Shown here: piece by piece, positions 19,298 through 29,267 of the stretch
Position numbering within the stretch: the stretch's first letter is position 1
How the letters are laid out: each line of letters begins with the position of its first letter
Origin: Syntrophotalea acetylenivorans
GTDB lineage: Bacteria; Desulfobacterota; Desulfuromonadia; Desulfuromonadales; Syntrophotaleaceae
Length of the DNA: 64,000 bases
Assembly (NCBI RefSeq): GCF_001887775.1
Contig: NZ_CP015519.1
Location: 1,488,001-1,552,000, forward strand
Reading direction: 5' to 3'
Translations under genes and position numbers: made by a program
The notes under the pieces: generated by a model
Told to the model about the DNA's origin: nothing
Databases searched by the model: none
The model's input: the letters and a program-made list of their open reading frames with translations, nothing else

Positions 19298-19486
19298 GTC
19301 TTCAGCAGAACCGTTTTTTCTTTTTCTTATGGCGCAACCCCTCGTTTTTTCGCTCAAATCAATTGCAAACATTGCCCAAATCGGCTACTATCCGACCTCT
19401 TAAACGACTTACGAATGAAGGTTTTTTCAGGGCCTGAAAACGTCGATTTGGTTGCTAAGATGTTAGCTCTGATTTCACAAGATCAT

Positions 19487-19584
19487 GGAAGCGCGACGGT
19501 CTCTGGTGGGCCGCCCGGTCTTCAAAACCGGTGTGGGGGGTGAGAAACTTCCCAGGTGGGTTCGATTCCCATGCGCTTCCGCCA
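19487..19584 (+). tRNA. selC: tRNA-Sec (anticodon UCA)
   Basis: The 98-base sequence starts GGAAGCGC and ends GCGCTTCC plus GCCA, giving an 8-bp acceptor stem. The anticodon arm CCGGTCTTCAAAACCGG carries TCA, which reads UGA. A long variable arm (GTGGGGGGTGAGAAACTTCC) and the T arm GGTGGGTTCGATTCCC follow. The long acceptor and variable arms are diagnostic for bacterial selenocysteine tRNA. It lies 40 bp before selB. Confidence 0.98.
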
Positions 19585-19624
19585 AATTACCCCTGGTTGC
19601 AATCAAGAAGATGACAATCCAACC

Positions 19625-21535
19625 ATGAAACACCTCATCCTCGGCACCGCCGGTCATATCGACCACGGCAAAACCTCACTGGTCAAAGCCCTGACCGGCA
19701 CCGACACGGATCGCCTGAAAGAAGAGAAAGAGCGAGGCATTACCATTGAGCTGGGTTTCGCTCATCTGGAACTGCCGGGAGATATTCAGTTCGGGATCGT
19801 GGACGTGCCGGGCCATGAGCGGTTTGTGCGGGCCATGGTGGCCGGAGTCGGCGGAATGGATGTGGTGATGCTGGTGATCGCCGCCGACGAAGGGATCATG
19901 CCCCAGACCCGGGAGCATCTGGAAATCTGCCAGTTGCTCGGGGTCAAAAAGGGACTGGTGGCCCTCACCAAATGCGACATGGTGGATGAGGAGTGGCTGC
20001 AGCTAGTGACCGAAGAGGTCGGCGACTATCTGGCCGGCAGCTTTTTGGAAGAGGCGGCGATCATCCCCGTTTCATCGAGAACCAACCACGGGCTCGACGA
20101 TCTCAAGTCGGCCCTTGAGCTACTGGCAAGTGAAGTACAGGAAAAGTCGGCTGACGGTTCCTTCCGCCTTCCCGTCGACCGTGTGTTCTCCGTTCCCGGT
20201 TTCGGTGCAGTGGTCACCGGCACCCTCCTTTCAGGGGAAATTGCCACTGGCGAGGAAGTGGAGGTGTTGCCTTCCGGCCTCACCTCCCGGGTCCGCAGCG
20301 TGCAGAGTCACGGCCAAACAACCGAAAATGGTGCGGCCGGCCAGCGTCTGGCGGTTAACCTGCAAGGAGCCGATCATAACCAACTCTGCCGTGGCGATGT
20401 TGTCGTTCCCCGGGGAGTATTTCGTGCCACCCGCACGGTAGATGCACGGATCGACTACCTTGCTTCGGCTCCCCGGGAGTTGAAACATCGGGCCACTCTG
20501 CGCCTCCATTCGGCCACCTATGAGGTGTCGGCGCAGGTGATCCTCCTTGACCGGAGCTCCCTCGCCCCCGGTGAATCGGCCTTCGTTCAACTGCGTCTCA
20601 AAACTCCGGTTCTGCTCCTGCCCGGCGACAATTTCATCGTACGCAGCTACTCGCCCCAGATTACCGTCGGCGGCGGCACCGTCATCGACCCCGCGCCGCC
20701 TCGCCGCAGACGCCGCTCTGCCCAAGCGTTGGAACTGCTTCACTCTCTCGACCAAGGCGAGGACACCGACAAGCTGTTGCTCCTGACGCAGGCGAGTCTC
20801 CTGTCCGGCCTGACTTTGGAGGAACTGGTTCTTCGCAGTGGCCTGTCGGAAAAGAAGATTGAGTCTCCCCTTGCCGGACTGCTCTCCAAAGGCCTGATCG
20901 TGCAGGCGCTGCGCAAACCTCGCATGTTTCTGGCCGGGGAAGCTTTCGCAACCCTTAAGTCACTGCTGACAACAGGCTTGGAAAAGTACCTGCAGGCCAA
21001 CCCCCTTAAGGAAGGCATCGGCAAAGAAGAGCTGAAGGCGCAGATCCCACAGCGAAGCGATGTGCGTTTCTTCGAGGCGCTGCTTAGTGCGTTGCAGAAG
21101 GAACAGAAGATCATTGTTGACCGGGATCTGATCAAAATACCGGGTCACCGGGCCTCTGCCGCTGTTGATCAGGCCGCCGTGCTGGCTAAACTGGAAGGCG
21201 CCCTGCAACAGGCGGGCACCGAACCGCCCAGCATCAAGGTTTTGGGCGAACTGGTTCGCTGCAACGACAAGGCGGTGCTGGAACACCTGATCCTGCTGCA
21301 CCGCGAGAACCGGGCGGTGAAAGTAACCGCCGACCTCTTCTACGCCCCCCAGCCTTTGCAGTCGATACAGGAAAGGCTGGTGGCCTTTCTCAAAGAAAAT
21401 GAGGAAATCACCCCGCCCCAATTCCGGGAGCTGACGGGACTTTCGCGGAAATTCATGATTCCCCTGCTCGGCTATTTTGATCAGGAAAAAATCACCCTCC
21501 GGATTGGCGACAAGCGGGTATTAAGGAAACGCTAG
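19625..21535 (+). CDS. selB: Selenocysteine-specific elongation factor SelB
   Basis: A 636-residue GTPase that brings Sec-tRNA to UGA codons marked by a SECIS hairpin. The N terminus is EF-Tu-like: [20 protein letters not shown] (G1), [12 protein letters not shown] (G2), [16 protein letters not shown] (G3), LTKCDMV (G4). Domains II-III follow ([20 protein letters not shown]), and the C-terminal 250 residues hold winged-helix repeats that bind SECIS RNA. A longer frame from 19556 would start inside tRNA-Sec, so I take the ATG at 19625. Its client is fdhA about 0.9 kb downstream. Confidence 0.97.
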   Translation: MKHLILGTAGHIDHGKTSLVKALTGTDTDRLKEEKERGITIELGFAHLELPGDIQFGIVDVPGHERFVRAMVAGVGGMDVVMLVIAADEGIMPQTREHLEICQLLGVKKGLVALTKCDMVDEEWLQLVTEEVGDYLAGSFLEEAAIIPVSSRTNHGLDDLKSALELLASEVQEKSADGSFRLPVDRVFSVPGFGAVVTGTLLSGEIATGEEVEVLPSGLTSRVRSVQSHGQTTENGAAGQRLAVNLQGADHNQLCRGDVVVPRGVFRATRTVDARIDYLASAPRELKHRATLRLHSATYEVSAQVILLDRSSLAPGESAFVQLRLKTPVLLLPGDNFIVRSYSPQITVGGGTVIDPAPPRRRRRSAQALELLHSLDQGEDTDKLLLLTQASLLSGLTLEELVLRSGLSEKKIESPLAGLLSKGLIVQALRKPRMFLAGEAFATLKSLLTTGLEKYLQANPLKEGIGKEELKAQIPQRSDVRFFEALLSALQKEQKIIVDRDLIKIPGHRASAAVDQAAVLAKLEGALQQAGTEPPSIKVLGELVRCNDKAVLEHLILLHRENRAVKVTADLFYAPQPLQSIQERLVAFLKENEEITPPQFRELTGLSRKFMIPLLGYFDQEKITLRIGDKRVLRKR

Positions 21536-21717
21536 AGGACGGTTCACGAAACCGGGCCGGTCCTGCGACAAGAGAACAACCACAACATACTTGTTCGCTG
21601 CGCGATTTTGTATTGTAATGTGCAGGAGCAAAAAGGTTCTCATACCTTTTACCCCTGATGGCTCAACCGGAAAACAGCCTGTTCCTTTTGACAGTCCGGC
21701 AACTGGGAAGAAAAACC

Positions 21718-22233
21718 ATGTCTACAAACCAAACGAGCGGGGAATTCAACCTCCCTGAAGGGTACGCACTGCCCGAAAACCTGTACCGGGAGCTTGCCGC
21801 CTTTATCGAGGGCCTGCCGACCAAAGCCGGCCACCTGGTCACAGCGCTGCACAAAGCCCAGAGTCTGTTCGGCTACCTTCCGGAAGAAGTTCAGAAGTTC
21901 GTTGCAGAGCATATGGATGTGTCGGTGGTTCACGTCTACGGTGTCGTCAGCTTCTACACCTTCTTCACCCAGATACCCAAGGGTAAGCACCCCATCTCCA
22001 TCTGCATGGGGACGGCCTGCTTCGTCGTCGGTGCCGATAAGATCGTTGAATCCTTCCGGCAGCAACTCGGTGGTGTCGAGGTCAGTGAAGTGACTTCCGA
22101 TGGTCAATTCTCCATCGACTGCCTGCGTTGCGTCGGCACTTGCGCCCTGGCTCCCGTGGTCATGATCGGTGAGAAGGTCTACGGAAAAGTAACTCCAGAC
22201 CAAGTTAAAGACATCATTGCCGACTTTTCTTGA
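21718..22233 (+). CDS. NuoE-like [2Fe-2S] subunit of NAD-linked formate dehydrogenase
   Basis: A 171-residue thioredoxin-fold ferredoxin of the NuoE/HoxE/HydC type. The [2Fe-2S] ligands are seen in CMGTACFVVG and later in CLRCVGTCALAPVV, the C-x4-C ... C-x3-C pattern. Such subunits pass electrons between an FMN/NADH subunit (NuoF type) and partner proteins. The ATG at 21718 (MSTNQTSGEFNLPEGYAL) is preferred over an upstream in-frame ATG because the domain begins soon after. The expected NuoF-like gene is missing: a 225-bp non-coding stretch separates it from fdhA. Confidence 0.9.
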   Translation: MSTNQTSGEFNLPEGYALPENLYRELAAFIEGLPTKAGHLVTALHKAQSLFGYLPEEVQKFVAEHMDVSVVHVYGVVSFYTFFTQIPKGKHPISICMGTACFVVGADKIVESFRQQLGGVEVSEVTSDGQFSIDCLRCVGTCALAPVVMIGEKVYGKVTPDQVKDIIADFS

Positions 22234-22234
22234 T

Positions 22235-22430
22235 GGCGTCGCAAGCTGCATCGATGGTCTTAATGCATTAGCAGACCCCATGAATTCACTAAGCTAAATT
22301 TTGTAAAATGGCTAAGCAAAAATTTCGTCCTACAAGGCTTGGTGTTTTTTTAGGGGTGAAGGCATACATCTAGTATGTCGAGATCCTGAAAAAATGCCGT
22401 AACGCCGTAGGGCGGACTTTTTGCGACGCC
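22235..22430. repeat. MITE-like intergenic element with 10-bp inverted ends
   Basis: GGCGTCGCAA at 22235-22244 is the exact reverse complement of TTGCGACGCC at 22421-22430. The 196 bp between nuoE-like and fdhA carry no open frame I can support. The same end (TTGCGACGCC then ATC) recurs at 25191 after fdhA, and a variant GATGGCGTTGCAAAA lies at 10511 before selA's end. It may be a mobile non-autonomous element or a processed RNA element. Confidence 0.55.
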
Positions 22431-22458
22431 GCCATTAAAAAAGAAGGAGACATCTGAC

Positions 22459-25152
22459 ATGTCTATGTTGAATATAACCATTGACGGTCAAACCACGCAG
22501 GTACCGACCGGCAGCGCGATTCTCGATGCTGCCAGTCAGCTGGGAGTGAAGATTCCGACCCTGTGCCATTTGGAAATGGAAGAGAAATGCAACCAGCAGA
22601 CTGCCGCCTGCCGGGTCTGCGTGGTGGAAGTTGAAGGCCGCCGCAACCTGGCCCCCGCCTGCGCCACCCCGGTCATGGAAGGCATGATCGTCAAGACCGA
22701 CACCGAACGGGTTCATGCAGCGCGCAAGACCGTTGTCGACCTGATGCTTTCCGACCATCCCCTCGATTGTCTTACCTGCGAACAGGCTGGACGCTGTGCC
22801 CTGCAGGACCTCTGCTACCAATACGACCTTGAACAAACTTCCTTTCCGGGTCAGCGCAATGACTTCCCGATAGATACAACCAATAAATTCTACAGCCGCA
22901 ATCTCAACAAGTGTGTGGCCTGTCGTCGCTGCGTCGTCATTTGTCAGAACTTTCAGAACACCAACGCCATCGGCTTCGGCGACCGCGGTTTCAGCACCCA
23001 TCCGGTAGCCCCCTTCGATCGAGGAATGGACGAATCGACCTGCGTTTCCTGCGGCAACTGCGTTTCGCTCTGCCCCACCGGTGCTCTACTGCCCAAGAGC
23101 AAAGAAAAGTTCCGCAGCTGGGAAGTCTCCAAAGTGGCCACCACCTGCTCTTACTGCGGTGTCGGCTGCCAGATGACCCTGTTGACCAAAGACAACAAGG
23201 TTGTCGGTGTCGAGCCCGCTAACGGCCCTTCCAACGATGGTCTGTTGTGCGTCAAAGGCAAGTTCGCTTTCAACTTCATCAACCATCCCGACCGCCTGAC
23301 TTCCCCGCTGATCAAAAAGGACGGCCAGTTCGTCGAAGCAAGCTGGGAAGAGGCCTACGACCTCATTATCGACAAGGTCAAAACCGTTAAATCGGAATAC
23401 GGCAGCGAGGCCCTGGCGGGACTGTCTTCGGCCCGTGTCACCAACGAAGAAAATTACCTGTTCCAGAAACTGGTTCGAGCGGGGTTCGGCACCAACAGTG
23501 TCGACCATTGTGCCCGACTTTGACACTCCTCAACAGTTGCCGGTCTGGCAACTACGCTTGGAAGTGGCGCAATGACCAACAGCATCAACGAGCTGATGGC
23601 CAGTAATGTAATTTTCATCACCGGCTCCAACACGACCGAGTCTCATCCGGTCATCGGCGCCAAGATACGTCAGGCAAAGAAAAGAGGCGCGAAGATCATC
23701 GTCGCCGAGCCGCGGGCGATCGAGATAACTGCCGATGCGGAGATCTTCCTGCAGATCACTCCGGGAACCAACATCGCGCTGTACAACGGTCTCATGAGCA
23801 CCATCATCAATGAAGGGCTGCAGGATGTCGAATACATCAAAGAGCGCACCGAAAACTACGACGAGCTGGTAGCCACCCTGGCCGACTTCAGCCCGGAAAA
23901 AGCGGCTGAGATCTGCGGCGTCAGCGCCGAAGACATCAAGGCCGCCGCCCGCATGTATGCCGAAGCCGCTAAAGGTGCCATCGTCTACTGCATGGGCGTC
24001 ACCCAACATTCCAGCGGCACCGAAGGGGTCATGAGCCTCGCTAACCTGGCGCTGCTCTGCGGCAATATCGGTATCGAATCGGGCGGCATCAACCCGCTGC
24101 GCGGCCAGAACAATGTTCAGGGCGCCTGTGACATGGGCGGCCTGCCCGGCACCTATCCCGGCTACCAGAAGGTCACCGATGCCGAGGTGAAGGCCAAGTT
24201 CCAGAAGGCCTGGGGCGTCGAACTGTCCGACAAACCCGGCATGACCCTGACCGAAATCGTCGACAAGGCCGGTCACGGAGAGATCAAGGTGCTGTACATC
24301 ATGGGCGAAAACCCCATGGTTTCCGACCCGGACCTGACCCATGTCGAAAAGGCTCTGAGCAATACCGAGTTTCTGGTGGTACAGGACATCTTCCTCACCG
24401 AAACCGCGCAAATGGCCGACGTGGTTCTTCCGGCGGCTACCTTCGCCGAGAAGAACGGTACCTTCGTTAATACCGAGCGCCGTGTCCAGAGGGTGCGTAA
24501 GGCCATCGAGCCGGTGGGCAACTGCAAGCCCGACTGGGTGATTCTGAGCGACCTTCTCAACAGGCTCGGTATCGAAAAGACCTACGCCGCTGCCGAGGAA
24601 ATCTTCACGGAACTCGCTTCGGTGACTCCCTCCTACGGCGGGATCAACTATGCGAGGCTGGAAAAATTGGGCAGCCTGCAGTGGCCCTGCCCGACGACGG
24701 ACCACCCGGGAACCAGGTTCCTGCACGCCGGCCAATGCGCCCGCGGTCCGGGTCTGTTCAAGCCGGCAGTGTTCAAGCCCAGCGCCGAGCTGCCCTGTGC
24801 GGAGTACCCTCTGGTTATGACCACCGGGCGGGTGCTCTATCACTACCACACCCGGACTATGACCGGTAAGGAAGCGGGCCTGAATCAGATGTGTCCCGAA
24901 TCCTTTGTCGAGATCAACCCGACACTGGCCAGGAAACTGGGCATCGCAAATGGCGACAAGGTCGCCGTATCGACCCGTCGCGGTCGGGTCGAAGTGACCG
25001 CCAAACTCACCAACATCCTGAAAGAAAACGTTATCTTCATGCCGTTCCATTTTGCCGACGGATCGGCCAACACCCTGACCAACCCGGCACTTGACCCGAT
25101 CGCCAAGATCCCCGAGTACAAGTCCTGTGCGGCCAGGGTGGAGAAGATTTAG
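22459..25152 (+). CDS. fdhA: Selenocysteine-containing formate dehydrogenase alpha subunit
   Basis: This subunit oxidises formate to CO2 (or the reverse) at a molybdenum or tungsten bis-MGD centre. The frame is interrupted only by TGA at 23521-23523, which I read as Sec (residue 355), giving 897 residues. Residues 1-80 form a [2Fe-2S] ferredoxin domain, followed by a Cys/His cluster region (DHPLDCLTCEQAGRC), two [4Fe-4S] motifs (CVACRRCVVIC and CVSCGNCVSLC), the Fe4S4 motif CSYCGVGCQ, the active-site region VDHCARL-Sec-H, and a C-terminal molybdopterin-binding domain. Read through, the protein continues HSSTVAGLATTLGSGAM, as in known Sec-type enzymes. The RBS is AAGAAGGAGA. The N-terminal ferredoxin extension and the NuoE-like neighbour suggest an NAD(H)-linked soluble enzyme. 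Confidence 0.97.
23521..23553 (+). promoter_or_regulatory. UGA (Sec) codon and bacterial SECIS hairpin in fdhA
   Basis: Eleven bases after the TGA, AGTTGCC and GGCAACT form a perfect 7-bp stem with the loop GGTCT (23535-23553). The GGUCU loop matches the loop that SelB recognises in the E. coli fdhF SECIS. Position and loop fit a functional bSECIS. Confidence 0.93.
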
Positions 25153-25190
25153 ATAGGATACGGGCAGCAGAAGCTAGCAGGATGGCCTTT

Positions 25191-25203
25191 TTGCGACGCC
25201 ATC
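25191..25203. repeat. Partial copy of the GGCGTCGCAA element
   Basis: CTTTTTGCGACGCCATC recurs here, matching the right end of the 22235-22430 element (CTTTTTGCGACGCCGCC). No left end is seen nearby, so it looks like a solo end or a remnant. Confidence 0.5.
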
Positions 25204-25298
25204 AAAAAGACTTCGCAGCGACGGTAGTCTCCGGTTATAATGGTGTCCACCAAACCTTTTTAACCCTCTCGACTTTTGTATCAGTGGAGTTCTGAATT

Positions 25299-25916
25299 AT
25301 GATCGAAAAAAATGTTGTCACCGATTTTTGCGGAAAATCCTCGGAACCTGTTATCGATGCCACCAGTTATGTCCATCCCCTGGCCGCCGTTATCGGCAAT
25401 GTTATTCTCGGCAAAAACATCATGGTCTCGCCTACTGCGGTAGTGCGAGGCGACGAAGGGCAGCCGCTGTTTGTCGGCGACGATTCCAATGTTCAGGACG
25501 GGGTGGTCATTCACGCTCTGGAAACGGAAATGAACGGCAAAGAGGTCACCAAAAACCTCTATGAGGTTGAAGGGGAGAAATATGGCGTCTATGTCGGTCG
25601 CCGCGTTTCCCTGGCTCACCAGGTACAGATCCACGGCCCGGCCGTAGTCCTCGATGGAACTTTCGTCGGCATGAAAGCCCTGGTATTCAAATCCTTCGTC
25701 GGTAAGGGTTGCGTTATCGAACCCGGCGCCATTGTTATGGGCGTCTCCGTGGCCGATGGCTGCTATGTGCCGGCGGGCATGGTGTTGCGCACCCAGGAGG
25801 ATGCCGACGCTCTGCCGTCCATCACCGATGATTATCCCTTCAAGAATCTGAACAACGGGGTCGTGCATGTCAACACAAACCTGGCTAAACAGTATCTGGC
25901 GGCCCAGAAAGCTTAA
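25299..25916 (+). CDS. Gamma-class carbonic anhydrase (hexapeptide-repeat protein)
   Basis: A 205-residue left-handed beta-helix protein like archaeal Cam. It contains the expected zinc histidines: one in VVIHALE and two in LAHQVQIHG. Repeats such as VIGNVILGKNIMVSPTAVVR and GKGCVIEPGAIVMGVSV form the helix. It would interconvert CO2 and bicarbonate and so couple to formate dehydrogenase, upstream by 146 bp. The ATG at 25299 has GTGGAG before it. A general hexapeptide acetyltransferase is less likely because the three histidines are in register. Confidence 0.87.
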   Translation: MIEKNVVTDFCGKSSEPVIDATSYVHPLAAVIGNVILGKNIMVSPTAVVRGDEGQPLFVGDDSNVQDGVVIHALETEMNGKEVTKNLYEVEGEKYGVYVGRRVSLAHQVQIHGPAVVLDGTFVGMKALVFKSFVGKGCVIEPGAIVMGVSVADGCYVPAGMVLRTQEDADALPSITDDYPFKNLNNGVVHVNTNLAKQYLAAQKA

Positions 25917-25958
25917 ATATTGTAACGACCTGCCGTTTAATTTTCGAGAAAGAGGTTC

Positions 25959-26764
25959 ATGGAAGCTGTTAGCGACCGACGGGAATTCCCGATTCTAAAA
26001 TATCGTCAGGGGCAAACCAGCGAAGTATCGGACGTGGTGGTCGCTGAATACAACCTGGCGATTCAGGTCAACGGCAGGGATTTCGTTATTTTGCTCTGTA
26101 CCCCCGTTCTCTGGACGACCTGGTGGTCGGCTTCCTTTTCTCCGAAGGGATCATTCAAGACCGCAGCGATCTGCAGGAGCTGACCATCGACGAGGCCCGG
26201 CAACAAGCCCGGGTGACCCTTGGAAAAGCGGCCGCCGCGCGCTTGAAGGACGATCAACCCTTTAGCCGCAAAACGGTACCGACGGCCGGCGGCAAAGGCC
26301 ACTCCACCCTGGATACCGGCAGCATCCAGGCATTGACCGGACATTGTCGCGACGACTTTTCCATCGAGGCAACAAAGGTTCTGGAACTCATGGATCGGTT
26401 CAGCGGAAAATCCCAGCTGTTTCTCGATACCGGCGGGGTCCACAGCTGTGCCCTTTCCGACGGCAGCGACTTGTTGCTTTTTGAAGACGACATCGGCCGG
26501 CACAATGCCCTGGACAAGGTATTGGGCCATGCCATGATGCACGATATGCCGCTGCACGATAAAATCGTGCTCACCAGCGGCAGGATTTCCACGGAAATTC
26601 TTGCCAAGGTGGCCCGGCGGGGAATACCCGCCATCATCTCCCGGTCGGCGCCGACCAGTGCCGCTATTGAACAGGCCAAAGCTCTGGACATGACACTGAT
26701 CGGGTTTGCCCGCGGCAATAACTTTAACGTTTACACCAATTTTTCCTGCCTGACTCGAGACTGA
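25959..26764 (+). CDS. fdhD: Formate dehydrogenase accessory protein FdhD (sulfurtransferase), frameshifted
   Basis: FdhD moves sulfur from a cysteine desulfurase to the molybdenum cofactor of formate dehydrogenase. Residues 1-50 are read from 25959 and end near VNGRDFVILLCTP; the rest is in another frame from about 26105 (RSLDDLVVGFLFSEGIIQ). The two join exactly if one C is added to the C5 run at about 26100-26104, which restores a normal 268-residue protein. The later part has GVHSCALSDG, EDDIGRHNALDKVLG and LTSGRISTEI, all conserved in FdhD. The break could be a sequencing error, a real mutation or, less likely, a -1 programmed frameshift at ACCCCCG. Confidence 0.85.
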
Positions 26765-26807
26765 CCCTTTTGCAAGGCTGTAAATTTTCTAGTAAGCCGG
26801 AGAAGTA

Positions 26808-27446
26808 ATGGACAGGGAATTCGGCAGCGCCGTCATACTGGCGGGCGGTAAAAGCCGCCGCATGGGCTTCGACAAACAGTTCTTGCAGATCAAGAACCAC
26901 TATCTGCTCTGCCACCATGGCAAGCAACTGGCCAACCTTTTTGATCAAATCATCGTGGTGACCAACACCCCCGATCTCTATCGGGATCCCCCCTTTGTTC
27001 TGGTCAGTGACGAACTGTGCGACAAAGGCCCCCTGGGCGGAATCCATATCGGCCTTAAGACGGCAAGCTCTCGCCAGGTTTACTTCCTGGCCTGCGACAT
27101 GCCCAACATCAATCTCGACTATATCCGCTTCATGCAGCAACGCCTGCGAGGCGGCACAAACACCGCCTGCATCACCCGCTTTGGCGATTGGATCGAGCCC
27201 TTTAACGCCTTCTATGCCCGCGATTTGGTACCAGGCATCGAAGACTATCTTCATCGCGGCCACCATTCCCTCTTTCAGTTTCTTCACGAACACGACACTC
27301 ACTATGTCAGTGAAGCGGATGCCAGGCGCTACAGTCCCGACTGGCAGATGTTCCTCAACCTTAACACCCGTGAAGAATTTGAAACCTGGCGCAGCGCTAG
27401 TCCCGACACGGGGTTCAACCCTTCCTGGGTCGTCGAGTCCCGCTGA
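26808..27446 (+). CDS. mobA: Molybdenum cofactor guanylyltransferase
   Basis: MobA attaches GMP to molybdopterin to make the MGD cofactor used by formate dehydrogenase. The 212-residue protein has the nucleotidyltransferase signature VILAGGKSRRMGFDKQ near its N terminus, VVTNTPDLY, the acidic metal-site segment YFLACDMPNI, and a late conserved region (DWQMFLNLNTREEF). GGAGAAG precedes the ATG. It follows fdhD by 43 bp, consistent with a formate dehydrogenase maturation operon. Confidence 0.92.
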   Translation: MDREFGSAVILAGGKSRRMGFDKQFLQIKNHYLLCHHGKQLANLFDQIIVVTNTPDLYRDPPFVLVSDELCDKGPLGGIHIGLKTASSRQVYFLACDMPNINLDYIRFMQQRLRGGTNTACITRFGDWIEPFNAFYARDLVPGIEDYLHRGHHSLFQFLHEHDTHYVSEADARRYSPDWQMFLNLNTREEFETWRSASPDTGFNPSWVVESR

Positions 27447-27557
27447 TAAGGGGTTCCTTAAGCAAAGGGCTTGCACTAGGCGTTAACGATCTGTATTGTC
27501 CTTCAGCACATTGTGAAAAATCACCATCCCCCATTCTATTCATTTACAGGCTGACCT

Positions 27558-28817
27558 TTGACTCAACCGGATATTATCGTTATTGGCGGCGGTGCCGCCG
27601 GCATGATGGCCGCTGGCCAGGCGGCGCAAGCCGGCGCCCGCACCCTGCTCTTAGAGAAGATGCCATTGCCCGGGCGCAAGCTCGGCATCACCGGCAAAGG
27701 CCGCTGCAATCTCACCAACAGTGCTGAAATGCGCGAGTTCATCGCCCACTTTGGTCCCTCAGGACGCTTTTTGCGGCAAGCCTTCGCGCGTTTTTTCAAT
27801 GTTGACTTGATGGATTTCTTTGAAGACCTCGGTCTCAAGCTGGTTACCGAGCGGGGCGGGCGGGTGTTTCCCGCCAGCGGTCAGGCCGGTGACGTGTTGA
27901 GAACGCTGCGCCGCTGGCTGCAGGAGGTCGGCGTCACCGTACAAACCTCGGCGACCGTCGAAAGGCTGGTGGTGACCGATGGCCGATTGACCGGGGTTGT
28001 CTGCAACGGTCAAGAGATTCCTTGCAAAGCGGCGATTCTGGCCACCGGCGGGGCTTCCTATCCAGCTACGGGCTCCACCGGGGACGGCTATCGCTTCGCC
28101 GCCGCCGCAGGTCATCATATTATCGATATCCGGCCGGCCCTGGTGCCCCTCGAGACGGCCGATTCTGTTACCGGGCGCATGGCCGACCTCAACCTGCGCA
28201 ACGTCCAAGCCCGGTTGCTGGTCAACGGTAAAAAGGTGGCGGAAGATTTCGGCGAGCTGGTCTTCAGCAAGTCGGGAGTCACCGGTCCAATCATCCTGAC
28301 CCTGAGCGGCTTGGCGGTAGACGCCCTGCGCAGCAACCATAAAGTGGAATTATCTCTCGATCTCAAACCGGCCCTCGACGAGCAAAAACTCGACCGCCGC
28401 CTGCTGCGCGATCTGGACGCCCGCGGCAAGGAGCCCATCTCCAGCCTGTTGCGGGGTCTTTTACCCGCAGCCATGGTGCCGGTCTGCCTCGATCTTACCG
28501 GTCTTCCCGCAGAGCGCACAGCCGCCACCCTGAACGCCAAAGAACGCCGTAAACTAGGCCGTTGGATCAAGGACTTTCGTCTTGAAATCAGCGGTCATCG
28601 TCCCTTTAGCGAGGCTATTGTTACCGCCGGTGGCGTCGAAACGAAGGAAGTCGATCCACGCACTATGGAATCGCGTCTGACCGAGGGGCTTTATCTGGCC
28701 GGGGAGCTGCTCGACTTGCAAGCGGAGACCGGCGGCTACAACCTGCAAGCAGCCTTTTCAACGGGCTGGCTGGCCGGCCGCTGTGCCGCCGAGGCGGTTC
28801 AGGAAGGGGATTTGTAA
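27558..28817 (+). CDS. FAD-dependent oxidoreductase of the HI0933/YhiN family
   Basis: A 419-residue flavoprotein with N-terminal dinucleotide fold (IIVIGGGAAGMMAAGQAAQA), the family motif LPGRKLGITGKGRCNLTN, GRVFPASGQAGDV and the C-terminal FAD-contact segment GLYLAGELLDLQAETGGYNL. The physiological substrate of most YhiN-type proteins is unknown; some relatives reduce bile-acid or other unsaturated compounds. The start codon is TTG at 27558 with a weak upstream site. It abuts the next gene directly. Confidence 0.88.
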   Translation: MTQPDIIVIGGGAAGMMAAGQAAQAGARTLLLEKMPLPGRKLGITGKGRCNLTNSAEMREFIAHFGPSGRFLRQAFARFFNVDLMDFFEDLGLKLVTERGGRVFPASGQAGDVLRTLRRWLQEVGVTVQTSATVERLVVTDGRLTGVVCNGQEIPCKAAILATGGASYPATGSTGDGYRFAAAAGHHIIDIRPALVPLETADSVTGRMADLNLRNVQARLLVNGKKVAEDFGELVFSKSGVTGPIILTLSGLAVDALRSNHKVELSLDLKPALDEQKLDRRLLRDLDARGKEPISSLLRGLLPAAMVPVCLDLTGLPAERTAATLNAKERRKLGRWIKDFRLEISGHRPFSEAIVTAGGVETKEVDPRTMESRLTEGLYLAGELLDLQAETGGYNLQAAFSTGWLAGRCAAEAVQEGDL

Positions 28818-29267
28818 ATGCAGATCTGGATCGATGCCGACGCCTGTCCCAAACCTATCAAGGAGATCCTGTTTCGCGCGGCCGAGCGGGTGAAGGTATC
28901 CCTCATTCTGGTGGCTAACAAACCACTGTCGACTCCGGCTTCCCGTTACATTCGTTCGATGATCGTCGCCTCGGGGATGGATGTCGCCGATGCCACCATC
29001 GTCGAACTGTTACAGCCCGGCGACCTGGTGATTACGGCTGACATCCCCCTGGCTGCACTGGTCGTCGATAAGGGCGGCCACGCCCTCAATCCCCGGGGAG
29101 AACTGTATGACAGAGACAATATTCGCGAACGGCTGGCCATGCGCGACCTGATGGACGAACTGCGCGGTAGCGGTATCGACACCGGAGGACCGGCCCCCTT
29201 CAATAAGCAGGATCGCACCGCCTTTGCCAATCAACTCGACCGTTTTCTGGCCAGTCAGCTCAAATAG
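28818..29267 (+). CDS. YaiI/YqxD family protein (DUF188)
   Basis: A 149-residue cytoplasmic protein with a NYN/PIN-like nuclease fold. It starts [20 protein letters not shown] and has the conserved [16 protein letters not shown] and [19 protein letters not shown] segments. The Asp residues in DADAC and TADIP fit a metal-binding site, but no reaction is established for the family. It begins right after the stop of the flavoprotein, so they are probably coupled. Confidence 0.92.
   Translation: MQIWIDADACPKPIKEILFRAAERVKVSLILVANKPLSTPASRYIRSMIVASGMDVADATIVELLQPGDLVITADIPLAALVVDKGGHALNPRGELYDRDNIRERLAMRDLMDELRGSGIDTGGPAPFNKQDRTAFANQLDRFLASQLK

Noticed and set aside
19556-19625. Longer SelB start inside the tRNA gene
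   Set aside because: The extra residues translate tRNA-Sec sequence; the ATG at 19625 begins the conserved GTPase domain.
22459-23523. fdhA as a truncated 354-residue gene
   Set aside because: The TGA is followed by a SECIS hairpin, the frame continues with conserved sequence, and selA, selB and tRNA-Sec are nearby.
23530-25050. 506-codon open frame antisense to fdhA
   Set aside because: It is a G/C-rich shadow; the sense strand encodes conserved molybdopterin enzyme motifs.
26100-26110. Programmed -1 frameshift in fdhD
   Set aside because: ACCCCCG could slip, but three other genes in the window show the same kind of single-base loss, so a read or assembly error is the simpler reading.
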